Shown: one piece after another, positions 49,707-57,842 of the stretch
How the letters are laid out: each line of letters begins with the position of its first letter
Numbering within the stretch: position 1 is the first letter of the stretch
Assembly: GCF_023094245.1 (NCBI RefSeq)
Contig: NZ_JALMEW010000004.1
Location: forward strand, 353,453 to 417,452
Reading direction: 5' to 3'
DNA from: Halomonas getboli
Lineage (GTDB): Bacteria > Pseudomonadota > Gammaproteobacteria > Pseudomonadales > Halomonadaceae
DNA: 64,000 nt
Notes under the pieces: generated by a model
What the model was told of the DNA's origin: nothing
What the model saw: only the letters and a program-made list of their open reading frames with translations
The model's database searches: none
Translations under genes and position numbers: made by a program

Positions 49707-50717
49707 TCAGGGCGCGTCGATGTCGCGGCGGGCGGCCTCGACGATCTCCTCGCCGATCCGCGGCACCCACTCGTCGTGGACGCTGTCGGTCGCCTCGACG
49801 AAGGCCTGGTACTGGTCGTCGTCGAGCTCGGTGACGGTCACGCCGCGCTCACGGATCGCCGCCAGCCGGCCGGCCTCCTCCTCGCGGGTCTTGGCGATCT
49901 CCCAGGCGCCGGCCTCGACGGCGGTCTCGCGCAGCATCGCGCGCTGGTCCTCGGTCAGCGAGTCCCACACCTGGCGATTGGAGGCGAACACCAGCGGGTC
50001 GTTCATGTAGTTCCACAGCGTCAGGTGGGACTGGCCGACCTGATCGATGCGCGCGACGTCGAACACCGACAGCGGGTTCTCCTGCCCGTCCACGGCGCCG
50101 GTGGTCAGCGCCGGCTTGGCGTCGGCCCAGCTCATCTGGGTCGGGTTGGCGCCCAGTGCGGTGAAGGTGTCCTGGAACAGCGGCGAGCCCACCACCCGGA
50201 TCTTCAGCCCCTCGAGATCGCTCGGCGCGTCGATGTCGGTGCTGGAATTCGAGAGCTGACGGAAGCCGTTCTCGCCCCAGGCCAGCGGCACCACGCCCTT
50301 GTCCTCGATGGCGGAGAAGATCATCTCGCCGGCCTCGCCGCCGGTCACCGCATCCACGGCGTCAGTATCGGGCAGGAAGAACGGCAGCGAGAACAGGTTG
50401 AGCGCCGGCACCTGGGGCGACCAGTTGATGGTCGAACCCACGGCCAGATCGATCAGCCCGGAGCGCATGGCGGAGAACTCGCGGGTCTGGTCGCCGCTGA
50501 CCAGCTGGGCGTTGGGATAGACGCGCAGGGTCAGCTCGCCGCCGGAGCGCTCTTCCACCAGGTCGGCCCATTTCTGGGCGGCCTGCCCCCAGGGAAAGGC
50601 GTCGGGCAGCACGGTGGAAACGGAGAGCTCGCGGGCCTGGGCGGTCAGCGTCGAAGTCAGCAGGGCGGCGCCGGCCAGAACGGCGGCGAAACGCCCGAGG
50701 GAGCGGGAGGTGGGCAT
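49707..50717 (-). CDS. TRAP transporter substrate-binding protein, DctP family
   Basis: 336-aa periplasmic receptor with a signal peptide (LGRFAAVLAGAALLTSTLTAQA, about residues 7-28). It has the DctP pattern AAQKWADLVEERSGGELTLRVYP, MRSGLIDLAVGSTINW, LGANPTQMSWADAKPALTTG and VDGQENPLSVF. The Arg in LKIRVVGSP is at the place where DctP receptors bind the carboxylate, so an organic acid, perhaps a sugar acid, is expected. First gene of the operon, downstream of a region with GntR-like operators. Confidence 0.92.
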   Translation of the reverse strand: MPTSRSLGRFAAVLAGAALLTSTLTAQARELSVSTVLPDAFPWGQAAQKWADLVEERSGGELTLRVYPNAQLVSGDQTREFSAMRSGLIDLAVGSTINWSPQVPALNLFSLPFFLPDTDAVDAVTGGEAGEMIFSAIEDKGVVPLAWGENGFRQLSNSSTDIDAPSDLEGLKIRVVGSPLFQDTFTALGANPTQMSWADAKPALTTGAVDGQENPLSVFDVARIDQVGQSHLTLWNYMNDPLVFASNRQVWDSLTEDQRAMLRETAVEAGAWEIAKTREEEAGRLAAIRERGVTVTELDDDQYQAFVEATDSVHDEWVPRIGEEIVEAARRDIDAP

Positions 50718-50845
50718 GTCGTGTCCTTGTGTCCGCTGCGTGAGCGGTTATCGGCGTTATTGGTGTTTCGCAACGAAGCAATATGCCTGCTACCCCCCGC
50801 CACGACAAGGGTCGACGTTGGTCGACACGGCGCAGAAAACGCAAA

Positions 50846-50865
50846 AATGTATACAAAAATACATT
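50846..50865. promoter_or_regulatory. GntR-type operator candidate
   Basis: AATGTAT and ATACATT are inverted around six bases. Inside lies the palindrome TGTATACA (50848-50855), also present upstream of the GntR/FCD regulator at 63549. FadR-like regulators favour TGT(N)ACA sites, so that regulator may act here. Confidence 0.5.
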
Positions 50866-50919
50866 GATAACGTCGCCACTAATCTCTATAAACGCTCAAT
50901 CACTGTCCACAATAACCAT

Positions 50920-50941
50920 CCAATATGATGAACATTATTGG
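50920..50941. repeat. Inverted repeat upstream of the Tsx-like gene
   Basis: CCAATA and TATTGG are separated by ten bases that themselves include ATG/CAT symmetry. It may be an operator for the Tsx-like gene or for the TRAP operon. Confidence 0.45.
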
Positions 50942-51094
50942 ATACAAAATGGTCGTGCCCTATCCGGCGGACCGTCCTTCTCTCCTCCGATGGAGGCCAC
51001 ACCAAGAAGGCGCCGCCAGACAGTGCCCGGAAAGCCGGCGCGACACGCGATGCATCGCCAACTCCACCACAATCACCAACAACGGAGATCCCGG

Positions 51095-51853
51095 ATGCCC
51101 ATCAAGACCACCGCCCCGCTCGCCCTCGCTGCCGCCACGCTGTTCGCGGCCCAGGGCGCCAGCGCCGCCGTCTACAGCACGACCAAGGTCGAGGCGCTCT
51201 ACGGCTGGGACTACGAGGACACCGCCGACGCCGGCTTCGGCATCGACAACGCCGAGCACGCCATCCTCACCATCGCCAACGCCAGCGGCTGGACCTACGG
51301 CGACAGCTTCTTCTTCGCCGATTTCACCAACATGGATCAGGGCCGCGAGGGCGAGCAGGACTACGGCAGCACCCACGCGGAGTGGAACCTGCGCGGCAAC
51401 ATCGGCAAGGTCATCGGCCTCGATCTATCCGTCGGCCCGCTGACCGATGTCTACCTGACCGGCCAGCTGGACATCGACCGCAACGCGTCCGTGCGCAAGA
51501 CCACCCACATGGCGGGCCTTTCCGCCGACGTGGCGATGCCGGGCTTCAACTTCTTCAAGGTGTACGCCTTCTATCGCGACGACGAGACCGCCGAGGGCAG
51601 CTCGATGCAGTACACGGCGGCCTGGAACGCGCCGTTCCGGCTGGGCAGTGCCGACTTCAGCTTCGAGGGCTTCATCGACGTCATCACCGAGGAGGGCGAC
51701 CTCGAGGCCCAGGTGCTGACCCAGCCGCAGCTGGTCTGGCACGCCACCGACCACCTCGGCGTGGGAATGGAATATCAGCACTGGCAGAACAAGTTCGGCC
51801 TCGAAGACACCGACGAGTCGCTGCCGCAGGCCATGATTCGCTGGACGTTCTAG
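51095..51853 (+). CDS. Tsx-like nucleoside-specific outer-membrane channel protein
   Basis: 252 aa, signal peptide about residues 1-25 (TAPLALAAATLFAAQGASAA). The mature part shows alternating beta strands and ends with the outer-membrane Phe (AMIRWTF). Segments YGWDYED, FFFADFTNMDQG and GLEDTDESLPQAMIRW fit the Tsx/DUF5020 group of 12-strand nucleoside channels. An outer-membrane pore beside a TRAP operon suggests they serve the same solute, with the divergent region shared. Confidence 0.75.
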   Translation: MPIKTTAPLALAAATLFAAQGASAAVYSTTKVEALYGWDYEDTADAGFGIDNAEHAILTIANASGWTYGDSFFFADFTNMDQGREGEQDYGSTHAEWNLRGNIGKVIGLDLSVGPLTDVYLTGQLDIDRNASVRKTTHMAGLSADVAMPGFNFFKVYAFYRDDETAEGSSMQYTAAWNAPFRLGSADFSFEGFIDVITEEGDLEAQVLTQPQLVWHATDHLGVGMEYQHWQNKFGLEDTDESLPQAMIRWTF

Positions 51854-51950
51854 CGTCGGCTCGGCGCGCCTCACAGCAGGCGCCAGCCAAACGGGCACGG
51901 TGATTCCTGATAGGCTGTGGCTTCATTCCACGACCGATCAAGGAAGCGCC

Positions 51951-52820
51951 GTGCCACTCAAGGACCTGGCCCTGGGACTGGGCGTCATCGTCATCTGGGC
52001 ACTCAACATCATCGTCATCAAGCTCGGGGTGACCGAGCTTCCGCCCCTGCTGCTGACCACGCTTCGCTTCGCCCTGGTGGCCGCCCTGCTGGTGCCCTTC
52101 CATCCGATGCCCCGCGAGCGGCTGCCGTTCCTGGCGCTGCTGTCGGTGACCTTCGGCACCCTGCACTTCGCCCTGCTGTTCATCGGCCTCGGTCAGGCCG
52201 AGGCCGGCACCGGCGCGCTGCTGGTGCAGATGGGCACGCCCTTCGCCACCCTGCTGGCGGTGATCTTCCTCAAGGAGAAGCTGGGGCCACGGCGGCTGGC
52301 CGGGCTGCTGCTGTCGTTCGCCGGCGTGGTGGTACTGGCCGGCGGCCCGACGCTGCCCGCCCCGCTGCCCACCGCCCTGCTGCTGGCCAGTGCCCTGGCC
52401 TGGGCGGTGTCACAGCTGCTGATCAAGCAGGGCCCGCCGGTGCCGCCCATGGCACTGGCCGGCTGGATCGCGCTGTTCGCCACCCCGCAGGTGGCGCTGG
52501 GGTCCTGGTGGTTCGAGCAGGCGCACTGGGCCGCCCTGACCGAGGCCGGCTGGCGAGGCTGGGGGGCGGTGCTCTACACCGCGGTGATGTCGTCGATCGT
52601 CGCCTACGGCATCTGGTACGGCCTGCTGCGGCGCCATCCGGTCAACCGCGTGGTGCCGCTGATGCTGCTGATGCCGGTGCTGGCCGTGGCGCTGGGCATG
52701 CTGCTGCTGGGCGACCCGCTCGGCCCCAACAAGTTGATCGGCGGCGGCCTGGTGGTGGCCGGCATCGCCCTGATCGTGGTGCGCTTCCGTGGCCGCCTCT
52801 CACGCCGGGCAGCAGAATGA
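51951..52820 (+). CDS. EamA/DMT-family permease
   Basis: 289-aa drug/metabolite-type transporter with ten membrane segments in two EamA halves (about 3-135 and 145-285). Typical blocks are IWALNIIVIKLGVTELPPLL, FIGLGQAEAGTGALL, AVIFLKEKLGPRRL and VLAVALGMLLLGDPLG. I take GTG 51951, six bases after AAGGA. An in-frame ATG at 51900 would extend through the region right after the Tsx-like stop. Members export amino acids or metabolites. The substrate is open. Confidence 0.83.
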   Translation: MPLKDLALGLGVIVIWALNIIVIKLGVTELPPLLLTTLRFALVAALLVPFHPMPRERLPFLALLSVTFGTLHFALLFIGLGQAEAGTGALLVQMGTPFATLLAVIFLKEKLGPRRLAGLLLSFAGVVVLAGGPTLPAPLPTALLLASALAWAVSQLLIKQGPPVPPMALAGWIALFATPQVALGSWWFEQAHWAALTEAGWRGWGAVLYTAVMSSIVAYGIWYGLLRRHPVNRVVPLMLLMPVLAVALGMLLLGDPLGPNKLIGGGLVVAGIALIVVRFRGRLSRRAAE

Positions 52821-52830
52821 CGCCGGCGAT

Positions 52831-53376
52831 TCAGCCGCCCGGCGCAGCCTGAGCACGAGGCCGGGACTCGTCGAGGACACATTCACCGCCGTCGCCGGGC
52901 CAGCTGACGCAGTCGCCGATCCGGATGCCGTGGGCCTCGAAGACGCCGGCATTGACCTCCAGCGCCGCCCGATAGGAGGCATCCGGGCGCGTCACCGGGC
53001 AGTCACCGGCCGACTCCGACACACAGGGCTCCATGCGGCGGATATCGACGATGCGCCCGGCCTCGTCGATGAAGGCGATGTCCAGCGGAATCAGGGTGCG
53101 ATACATCCAGAAACCGTTGCGCGAGGGCTGAGTGCGGTCGTAGAGGAACAGCATGCCGGCGTCCTGCGGCAGACGCTCGCGCCCCATCAGTCCCTGGGCC
53201 CGCTCGGCCAGGCGGCGCGCCACCTCGACGGTCAGCCGCCGAGGGCCCGCCTCGCCGTGCACCGTCAGCGGCACCCGCGGCAGGCGCGCCTCCTGGGCCA
53301 TGGCGAGGCCGGGCCAGGAAGCGGCCAGGGGAAGACAGGACAAGGCCTGGAGCAGGCGGCGGCGAATCGGGTTCAT
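52831..53376 (-). CDS. DUF192 exported protein
   Basis: 181 aa with a signal peptide that includes RRRLLQALSCLPLAASWPGL and then the DUF192 domain: LTVEVARRLAERAQGLMGRE, GMLFLYDRTQPSRNGFWMYR, LDIAFIDEAGRIV and YRAALEVNAGVFEAHGIRIG. The MNPIRRRLLQ start could be a weak twin-arginine signal. Its function is unknown. It is 72 bases downstream of the LacI gene on the same strand and may ride on that transcript. Confidence 0.82.
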   Translation of the reverse strand: MNPIRRRLLQALSCLPLAASWPGLAMAQEARLPRVPLTVHGEAGPRRLTVEVARRLAERAQGLMGRERLPQDAGMLFLYDRTQPSRNGFWMYRTLIPLDIAFIDEAGRIVDIRRMEPCVSESAGDCPVTRPDASYRAALEVNAGVFEAHGIRIGDCVSWPGDGGECVLDESRPRAQAAPGG

Positions 53377-53448
53377 GACGTTCCTCTCAGGGAGATGCGG
53401 CGCGGTTGCCGAACAGGGTAGCCGATGGCGCACCCCGCGGTCCCGGGA

Positions 53449-54453
53449 TCAGTCGCGCGGCGGCGAGGTGCTGTCGCGAATCACCAGCTCGTGGGGGAGC
53501 ACGACCCTGGACTCGATCTCGCCGCGCCCCTCCAGGATATCGATCAGCATCTCCACGGCACGGCGCCCGAAGGCCTCGGCGGGCTGGGCGATGGTGGTCA
53601 GCGCCGGGTCGCTATAGGAGGCGAAGGCGATATCGTCGAAGCCGGCCACCGAGACGTCGGCGGGCACCGACAGCCCCGCCTGCCGGAGGCGGCTGATGGC
53701 GCCGATGGCCATCTCATCGCTCTCGCAGAAGATCGCGGTCGGCGGCGCCTCGACGGCCAGCAGGCTGCCCGCCGCCGCATGCCCGGAGGCCGGGGTGAAG
53801 TCGCCGGGACACAGCAGGGTCTCGTCGGGCGCGATGCCCGCGGCCGCCAGCGCATCGCGATAGCCCGCCACGCGATCGCGGGTCAGCGGGCTGCGCCGCG
53901 GTCCCTGGATCATGGCGATGCGCCGGTGGCCCAGCGCGATCAGATGCTCGGTGAGGGTACGCGCCGCCGCCCGGTTGTCGATCCGCAGCGTCGGGCAGGG
54001 AGCGTCGTCGAGCACCTCGCAGGCGTTGACCATCGGCAGCGGCCGGCCCGGCTCGACGGCATCGTCCGGAAAGGGATTGAAGGCGCGCAGCTGGATGACG
54101 CCGTCGGCCTGGCGGGCGGCCACCATGCCAGCGTACTGGATCTCGTCTTCCTCCTGCCCCAGGGTGTTGCACAGCAGCACGCCGTAGCCCTGCTCGCGGG
54201 CCGCCTGCTGGACCCCGGCGATCACCCGGGCGAAGAAGGTGTTGGCGATGGTCGGCACCAGCACCGCCAGGTTGTGGCTGCGCCGGGAGCGGAACTGCAC
54301 GGCCATCTGGTTGGGGCGATAGCCCGAGGCCTCGATGGCTCGGCGCACCTTGTCGCGGGTGGCCGGCGACACGATATCCGGCGACTTGAGGGTCCGCGAC
54401 ACCGTGGCCACGGAGACGCCCGCCAGTTCGGCGACCTTGCGTATATTGGACAT
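53449..54453 (-). CDS. LacI-family regulator of the 3-keto-sugar island
   Basis: 334-aa LacI/GalR repressor. HTH IRKVAELAGVSVATVSRTLK (about residues 4-25), hinge about 48-60, and a sugar-sensing domain with LAVLVPTIANTFFARVIAGV, PMVNACEVLDD, FCESDEMAIGAI and VAGFDDIAFASYSDPALTTI. It is the last metabolic-cluster gene on the minus strand, 99 bases after the DUF1080 gene. The two TGTAACCGGTTACA palindromes at 58.8-59.0 kb are ideal LacI-type sites and the obvious targets. The effector is probably a 3-keto-sugar or the parent glycoside. Confidence 0.87.
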   Translation of the reverse strand: MSNIRKVAELAGVSVATVSRTLKSPDIVSPATRDKVRRAIEASGYRPNQMAVQFRSRRSHNLAVLVPTIANTFFARVIAGVQQAAREQGYGVLLCNTLGQEEDEIQYAGMVAARQADGVIQLRAFNPFPDDAVEPGRPLPMVNACEVLDDAPCPTLRIDNRAAARTLTEHLIALGHRRIAMIQGPRRSPLTRDRVAGYRDALAAAGIAPDETLLCPGDFTPASGHAAAGSLLAVEAPPTAIFCESDEMAIGAISRLRQAGLSVPADVSVAGFDDIAFASYSDPALTTIAQPAEAFGRRAVEMLIDILEGRGEIESRVVLPHELVIRDSTSPPRD

Positions 54454-54552
54454 GCGTCCTCTTCTCGATGCGACACGATCCGCCGCGCCAACTCGCCCGA
54501 CGAACCGGCCGCGGCGGACGCCCCAGCTTATCGCATGCGGCCGGCGATATCC

Positions 54553-55320
54553 TTAGAGCCTTCTGATCCAAACGTTGCGAAAGCTCACCGCCGCGTCGTG
54601 ATCCTGCAGGGCGAGCGGCGCGCAGCCGTGGGCCTCGTCGTAGGAAGGCGCGCCGATCCACTCGGTGGTGCCCTGGATCGTGGCGTGATGCTGCACCAGC
54701 ACGCCGTTGTGCAGCACCGTGACGTGGGCCGGCGCGTCCAGCTCGCCGTCCTCGTCGAAGCGTGGCGCAGTGTAAAGGATGTCGTAGGCCTGCCACTCGC
54801 CCGGCCCCCGGGAGGCGTTGACCAGCGGCATGTGCTGCTTGTAGATCGAGGCCGCCTGACCGTTGGCATAGGTGGGGTTGTCGTGGGAATCCAGCACCTG
54901 CACCTCGTAGCGCTGCTGCAGGAAGATGCCGCTGTTGCCGCGATCCTGGCCGTCGACACCGTCGGTGTCGGCCGGGGTGCGCCACTCCAGGTGCAGCTGG
55001 GCGTCGCAGAACGCCTCCCGGGTGCGGATGCCGCCGGCGCCGGGCACCACCGTCATGGCGCCGTCCTCGACCCGCCACTCGGCCGGCCCACCCGCCTCGC
55101 CTTCCCAGGCGGACAGGTCCGTGCCGTCGAACAGCATCACGGCGTCCGACGGCACGCCGCCGGCCGGTGCCGCCACCACCGGCGGCGCCGGCGCCCAGAC
55201 CTCCGTCCTGGCCGCTCGCTCGGCGTCGCTGGGCGCGTCGGCCTGGTTGGCGGTCGACGCCAGGGCGGCCAGCGTGACCAGCCCGGTCATCAGCGCGCCG
55301 GCGGAAACTCGCTTGTGCAT
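54553..55320 (-). CDS. DUF1080 (3-keto-disaccharide hydrolase-like) exported protein
   Basis: 255 aa, signal peptide about residues 1-28 (GALMTGLVTLAALASTANQA). The mature domain is the concanavalin-like DUF1080 fold: VMLFDGTDLSAWEG, FCDAQLHLEWRTPADTDG, GNSGIFLQQRYEVQVLDS and the C-terminal FRNVWIRRL. Proteins of this family have been assigned as 3-keto-disaccharide or 3-keto-glycoside hydrolases that split sugars after their C3 hydroxyl is oxidised. Gene order here (GMC oxidase, small subunit, then this) fits that step exactly. The activity on any given glycoside remains inferred. Confidence 0.8.
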   Translation of the reverse strand: MHKRVSAGALMTGLVTLAALASTANQADAPSDAERAARTEVWAPAPPVVAAPAGGVPSDAVMLFDGTDLSAWEGEAGGPAEWRVEDGAMTVVPGAGGIRTREAFCDAQLHLEWRTPADTDGVDGQDRGNSGIFLQQRYEVQVLDSHDNPTYANGQAASIYKQHMPLVNASRGPGEWQAYDILYTAPRFDEDGELDAPAHVTVLHNGVLVQHHATIQGTTEWIGAPSYDEAHGCAPLALQDHDAAVSFRNVWIRRL

Positions 55321-55347
55321 AAGGTGTTTCCTCTCGTTGCGTGAGCC

Positions 55348-55369
55348 GCGCGGGCGATACCGCCCGCGC
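55348..55369 (-). other. Intercistronic hairpin before the DUF1080 gene
   Basis: GCGCGGGCG (55348-55356) pairs perfectly with CGCCCGCGC (55361-55369) around ATAC, in the 69-base gap after the dehydrogenase small subunit. No T run on the minus strand. Confidence 0.55.
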
Positions 55370-55389
55370 CTGGATGGGTTCGAAGGCGC

Positions 55390-55965
55390 TCAGGTCGTCG
55401 CCCAGGCCGGCTCGCCGGGCTCGTAGGCCAGGTCGCCGTCATAGCGGCCGGGCACGGCCACGTAGCGCAGCACCTCGGTGCCGCCGACCTTCGAGGTGAA
55501 GAAGCCGAACAGGGTCAGCTGCTTGATCAGGGTGAAGCCCTGAGGCTCGCCCTGCGTCTCCGCCTGCGACCGGGCCTCGCTCTCCAGCCGCGCCCGAGCC
55601 TCGCGGTCCAGCGCGGCGACGACCTCGCCGCGGCGCGGCGCGTCCAGGGCCAGGAAGCCGGCGCCGTGGGCCGCGCGGCTGTGCGCCTCGACCCGGGCGA
55701 TGCCGTCGCGGAACCGCGCCTGCTGCTCGGCGGTATAGCAGTCGCGAACGAACACCCGCATGAAGTCGCCGACCTCGGCGTCCTTGGCTCCCGGGGTATC
55801 GGTGCGCGGCAGCAGGGTCTCGGCCACCTCGTCGAGCAGACGCACGTCCGCGTCCGTCAGTGCCTCTTCGCCCCCGCCGCCGGCGAAGGCCGTGAGGGCC
55901 TGGCCGCCGACCAGCGCGGTGCCGGTGGCGGCGGCGATCATCTTGAGCAGTTCGCGGCGATTCAT
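55390..55965 (-). CDS. Gluconate 2-dehydrogenase subunit 3-type small subunit with Tat signal
   Basis: 191 aa. The N-terminus NRRELLKMIAAATGTALVGG is a classic twin-arginine signal. The mature part shows the subunit 3 pattern LTDADVRLLDEVAETLLPRT, GAKDAEVGDFMRVFVRDCYT and LTLFGFFTSKVGGTEVLRYV. In glucoside 3-dehydrogenases and gluconate/sorbitol dehydrogenases this subunit carries the Tat signal that exports the folded flavin subunit. Its start overlaps the GMC gene stop by ATGA (55962-55965), so the two are made together. Confidence 0.88.
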   Translation of the reverse strand: MNRRELLKMIAAATGTALVGGQALTAFAGGGGEEALTDADVRLLDEVAETLLPRTDTPGAKDAEVGDFMRVFVRDCYTAEQQARFRDGIARVEAHSRAAHGAGFLALDAPRRGEVVAALDREARARLESEARSQAETQGEPQGFTLIKQLTLFGFFTSKVGGTEVLRYVAVPGRYDGDLAYEPGEPAWATT

Positions 55966-57650
55966 GCCAGGTTCCCCCTCTTCAGCTCGCGCACGGCGTG
56001 GTCGACCGCCCGGGCGGTCAGCGCCATGTAGGTCAGCGATGGATTGACGCAGGACGACGAGGTCATGCAGGCGCCGTCGGTGATGAAGACGTTGGGCGCG
56101 TCCCACACCTGGTTGTGGGCGTTGAGCACCGAAGTGGCGGGGTCGCGCCCCATGCGCGCGGTGCCCATCTCGTGGATGCCCATGCCCGGCGCGTAGTCGC
56201 CCTCCTCGGGCGTCACGTTCTGCACTCCGGCGGCCTCGAGCATGTCCACCGCGTCCTGCACCATGTCGCGGCGCATGGCGCGCTCGTTGTCGCCGAGCCC
56301 GACGTCCATCGCCAGCACCGGCAGGCCCCAGGCGTCGGTGACGCCGTGGTCCAGCGAGATGCGGTTGGCGTGGCGAGGCAGCATCTCGCCGAAGGCGGTC
56401 ATGCCGATGCTCCAGCCGCCCGGCTGGCTGAGCGCCTGCTTGAGCTCGGCGCCGTGGCTGACCTCGGCGACCTCGCGGTCCCAGCGCTCGCGACTGGCCG
56501 AGCCCTGGTAGCCGAAGCCGCGCAGGTAGTCGCGGCGGTCGTCGCCGACGTTGCGGAAGCGCGGGATGTAGAAGCCGGCGGGGCGTCGCCCGAAGTAGTA
56601 GGTGTCCTCGTAGCCCTCGATCTCGCCGCTGGCGCCGACGCGGAAGTGATGGTCCATGACGTTGTGGCCGAGCTCGCCGCTGCTGCTGCCGAGCCCGCCC
56701 GGCCAGACGTCGGTGGCCGAGTTCATCAGCACCCAGGTGGAGTTGAAGGTCGAGGCGTTGAGAAATACCAGATCGGCGGTGTACTCATAGGTCTGGCCGT
56801 TCTCGGCGTCCAGCACCTCGACGCCCCGGGCACGGCCGCGGTCCCTGTCGTAGAGCACCTGGGTGACGATCGAGAAGGGCCTCAGGGTCAGGTTGCCGGT
56901 GGCCATGGCCACCGGCAGGGTCGCCGACTGGGTGCTGAAGTAGCCGCCGTAGGGGCAGCCCAGCCAGCACTTGTTGCGGAACTGGCAGTTGACCCGGTTC
57001 TGCTCCGGCTTGGGCTGGGTGATGTTGGCCGTCCGACTGTGGATGAGATGGCGGCGGCCGCCGAAGGATTGCTGGAGGCGCGCGGCCACGTCCTTCTCGA
57101 CGCGGTTGAGCGGGATCGGCGGCAGGAACTCGCCGTCGGGCAGGATATCCAGCCCTTCGCGGGTCCCGGCGATGCCGGCGAAGCGCTCGACGTGGTCGTA
57201 CCAGGGCGCCAGGTCCTCGTAGCGGATCGGCCAGTCGACGGCCACGCCCTCGCGCTGGTTGGCCTCGAAGTCCGTCGGCGCCCAGCGGTAGCTCTGGCGC
57301 CCCCACAGCAGCGAGCGACCGCCCACGTGATAGCCGCGGAACCAGTCGAAGCGCTGCCGCTCGACGTAGGGGTTGGCCCGCTCGTCGGCCCACATGCCCA
57401 AAGTCTGCTCGTTGAGCGGGTAGTCGCGGCTGAGCACCGGATAGTCGGCCTTCATCTGCCGGGTCGGCTCGCCGCGGTGCGGGTAGTCCCAAGCCTCCTT
57501 GTGGGCGTTGTGGTAGTCCTTGATGTGCTCGATGTTGCGGCCGCGCTCCAGCAGCAGCACCTTGAGTCCCTTCTCGGTGAGCTCCTTGGCGGCCCAGCCG
57601 CCGCTGATGCCCGAGCCCACCACGATGGCGTCGTAATGATGATCTGCCAC
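55962..57650 (-). CDS. GMC oxidoreductase, glucoside 3-dehydrogenase-type flavin subunit
   Basis: 562 aa from GTG 57650, which has GGAGA a few bases upstream. FAD motif AIVVGSGISGGWAAKELTE (about residues 7-25). Substrate-domain Cys pair NKCWLGCPYGGYFSTQSA. C-terminal His and Asn of HEMGTARMG and CVNPSLTYMALTARA form the expected active site. No export signal of its own. Together with the Tat small subunit it resembles glucoside 3-dehydrogenase, which oxidises C3 of glucosides in the periplasm. A Halomonas enzyme of this activity has been described. Gluconate- or sorbitol-type oxidation is the alternative, but the neighbours favour 3-keto chemistry. The usual cytochrome c subunit gene is not adjacent. 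Confidence 0.87.
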   Translation of the reverse strand: MADHHYDAIVVGSGISGGWAAKELTEKGLKVLLLERGRNIEHIKDYHNAHKEAWDYPHRGEPTRQMKADYPVLSRDYPLNEQTLGMWADERANPYVERQRFDWFRGYHVGGRSLLWGRQSYRWAPTDFEANQREGVAVDWPIRYEDLAPWYDHVERFAGIAGTREGLDILPDGEFLPPIPLNRVEKDVAARLQQSFGGRRHLIHSRTANITQPKPEQNRVNCQFRNKCWLGCPYGGYFSTQSATLPVAMATGNLTLRPFSIVTQVLYDRDRGRARGVEVLDAENGQTYEYTADLVFLNASTFNSTWVLMNSATDVWPGGLGSSSGELGHNVMDHHFRVGASGEIEGYEDTYYFGRRPAGFYIPRFRNVGDDRRDYLRGFGYQGSASRERWDREVAEVSHGAELKQALSQPGGWSIGMTAFGEMLPRHANRISLDHGVTDAWGLPVLAMDVGLGDNERAMRRDMVQDAVDMLEAAGVQNVTPEEGDYAPGMGIHEMGTARMGRDPATSVLNAHNQVWDAPNVFITDGACMTSSSCVNPSLTYMALTARAVDHAVRELKRGNLA

Positions 57651-57842
57651 GATCGGTCTCCCTATCCTTGTCGTTATGCCGTTTCGCTCCGGCCTGGCGT
57701 CATCCGGGCGAGAGGCGCCGGGGACAGGTCGCAGAGGGGGTCCTATTCCAGGGATGGAATCGGTAGCGCCCAGGGAAGGGTTCACAGCGCTCCCTCAAAG
57801 ACCTGTCGACGGAACAGCCTCGAGCGGTTCCGCCGGCGGGTA

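Larger units (their letters stand above)
50718..51094. promoter_or_regulatory. AT-rich divergent control region, TRAP operon and Tsx-like gene
   Basis: 377 bases without a supportable gene. The centre (50830-50960) is strikingly AT rich. It contains two inverted repeats (listed separately), at 50846-50865 and 50920-50941. No gene with a credible ribosome site was seen. The Tsx-like gene starts at 51095 behind CGGAGA. Confidence 0.7.

Noticed and set aside
57744..57759. ATTCCA-GGGA-TGGAAT inverted repeat between the exported TIM-barrel and GMC genes
   Set aside because: Six-base arms in an in-operon gap, with no second copy seen in the window.
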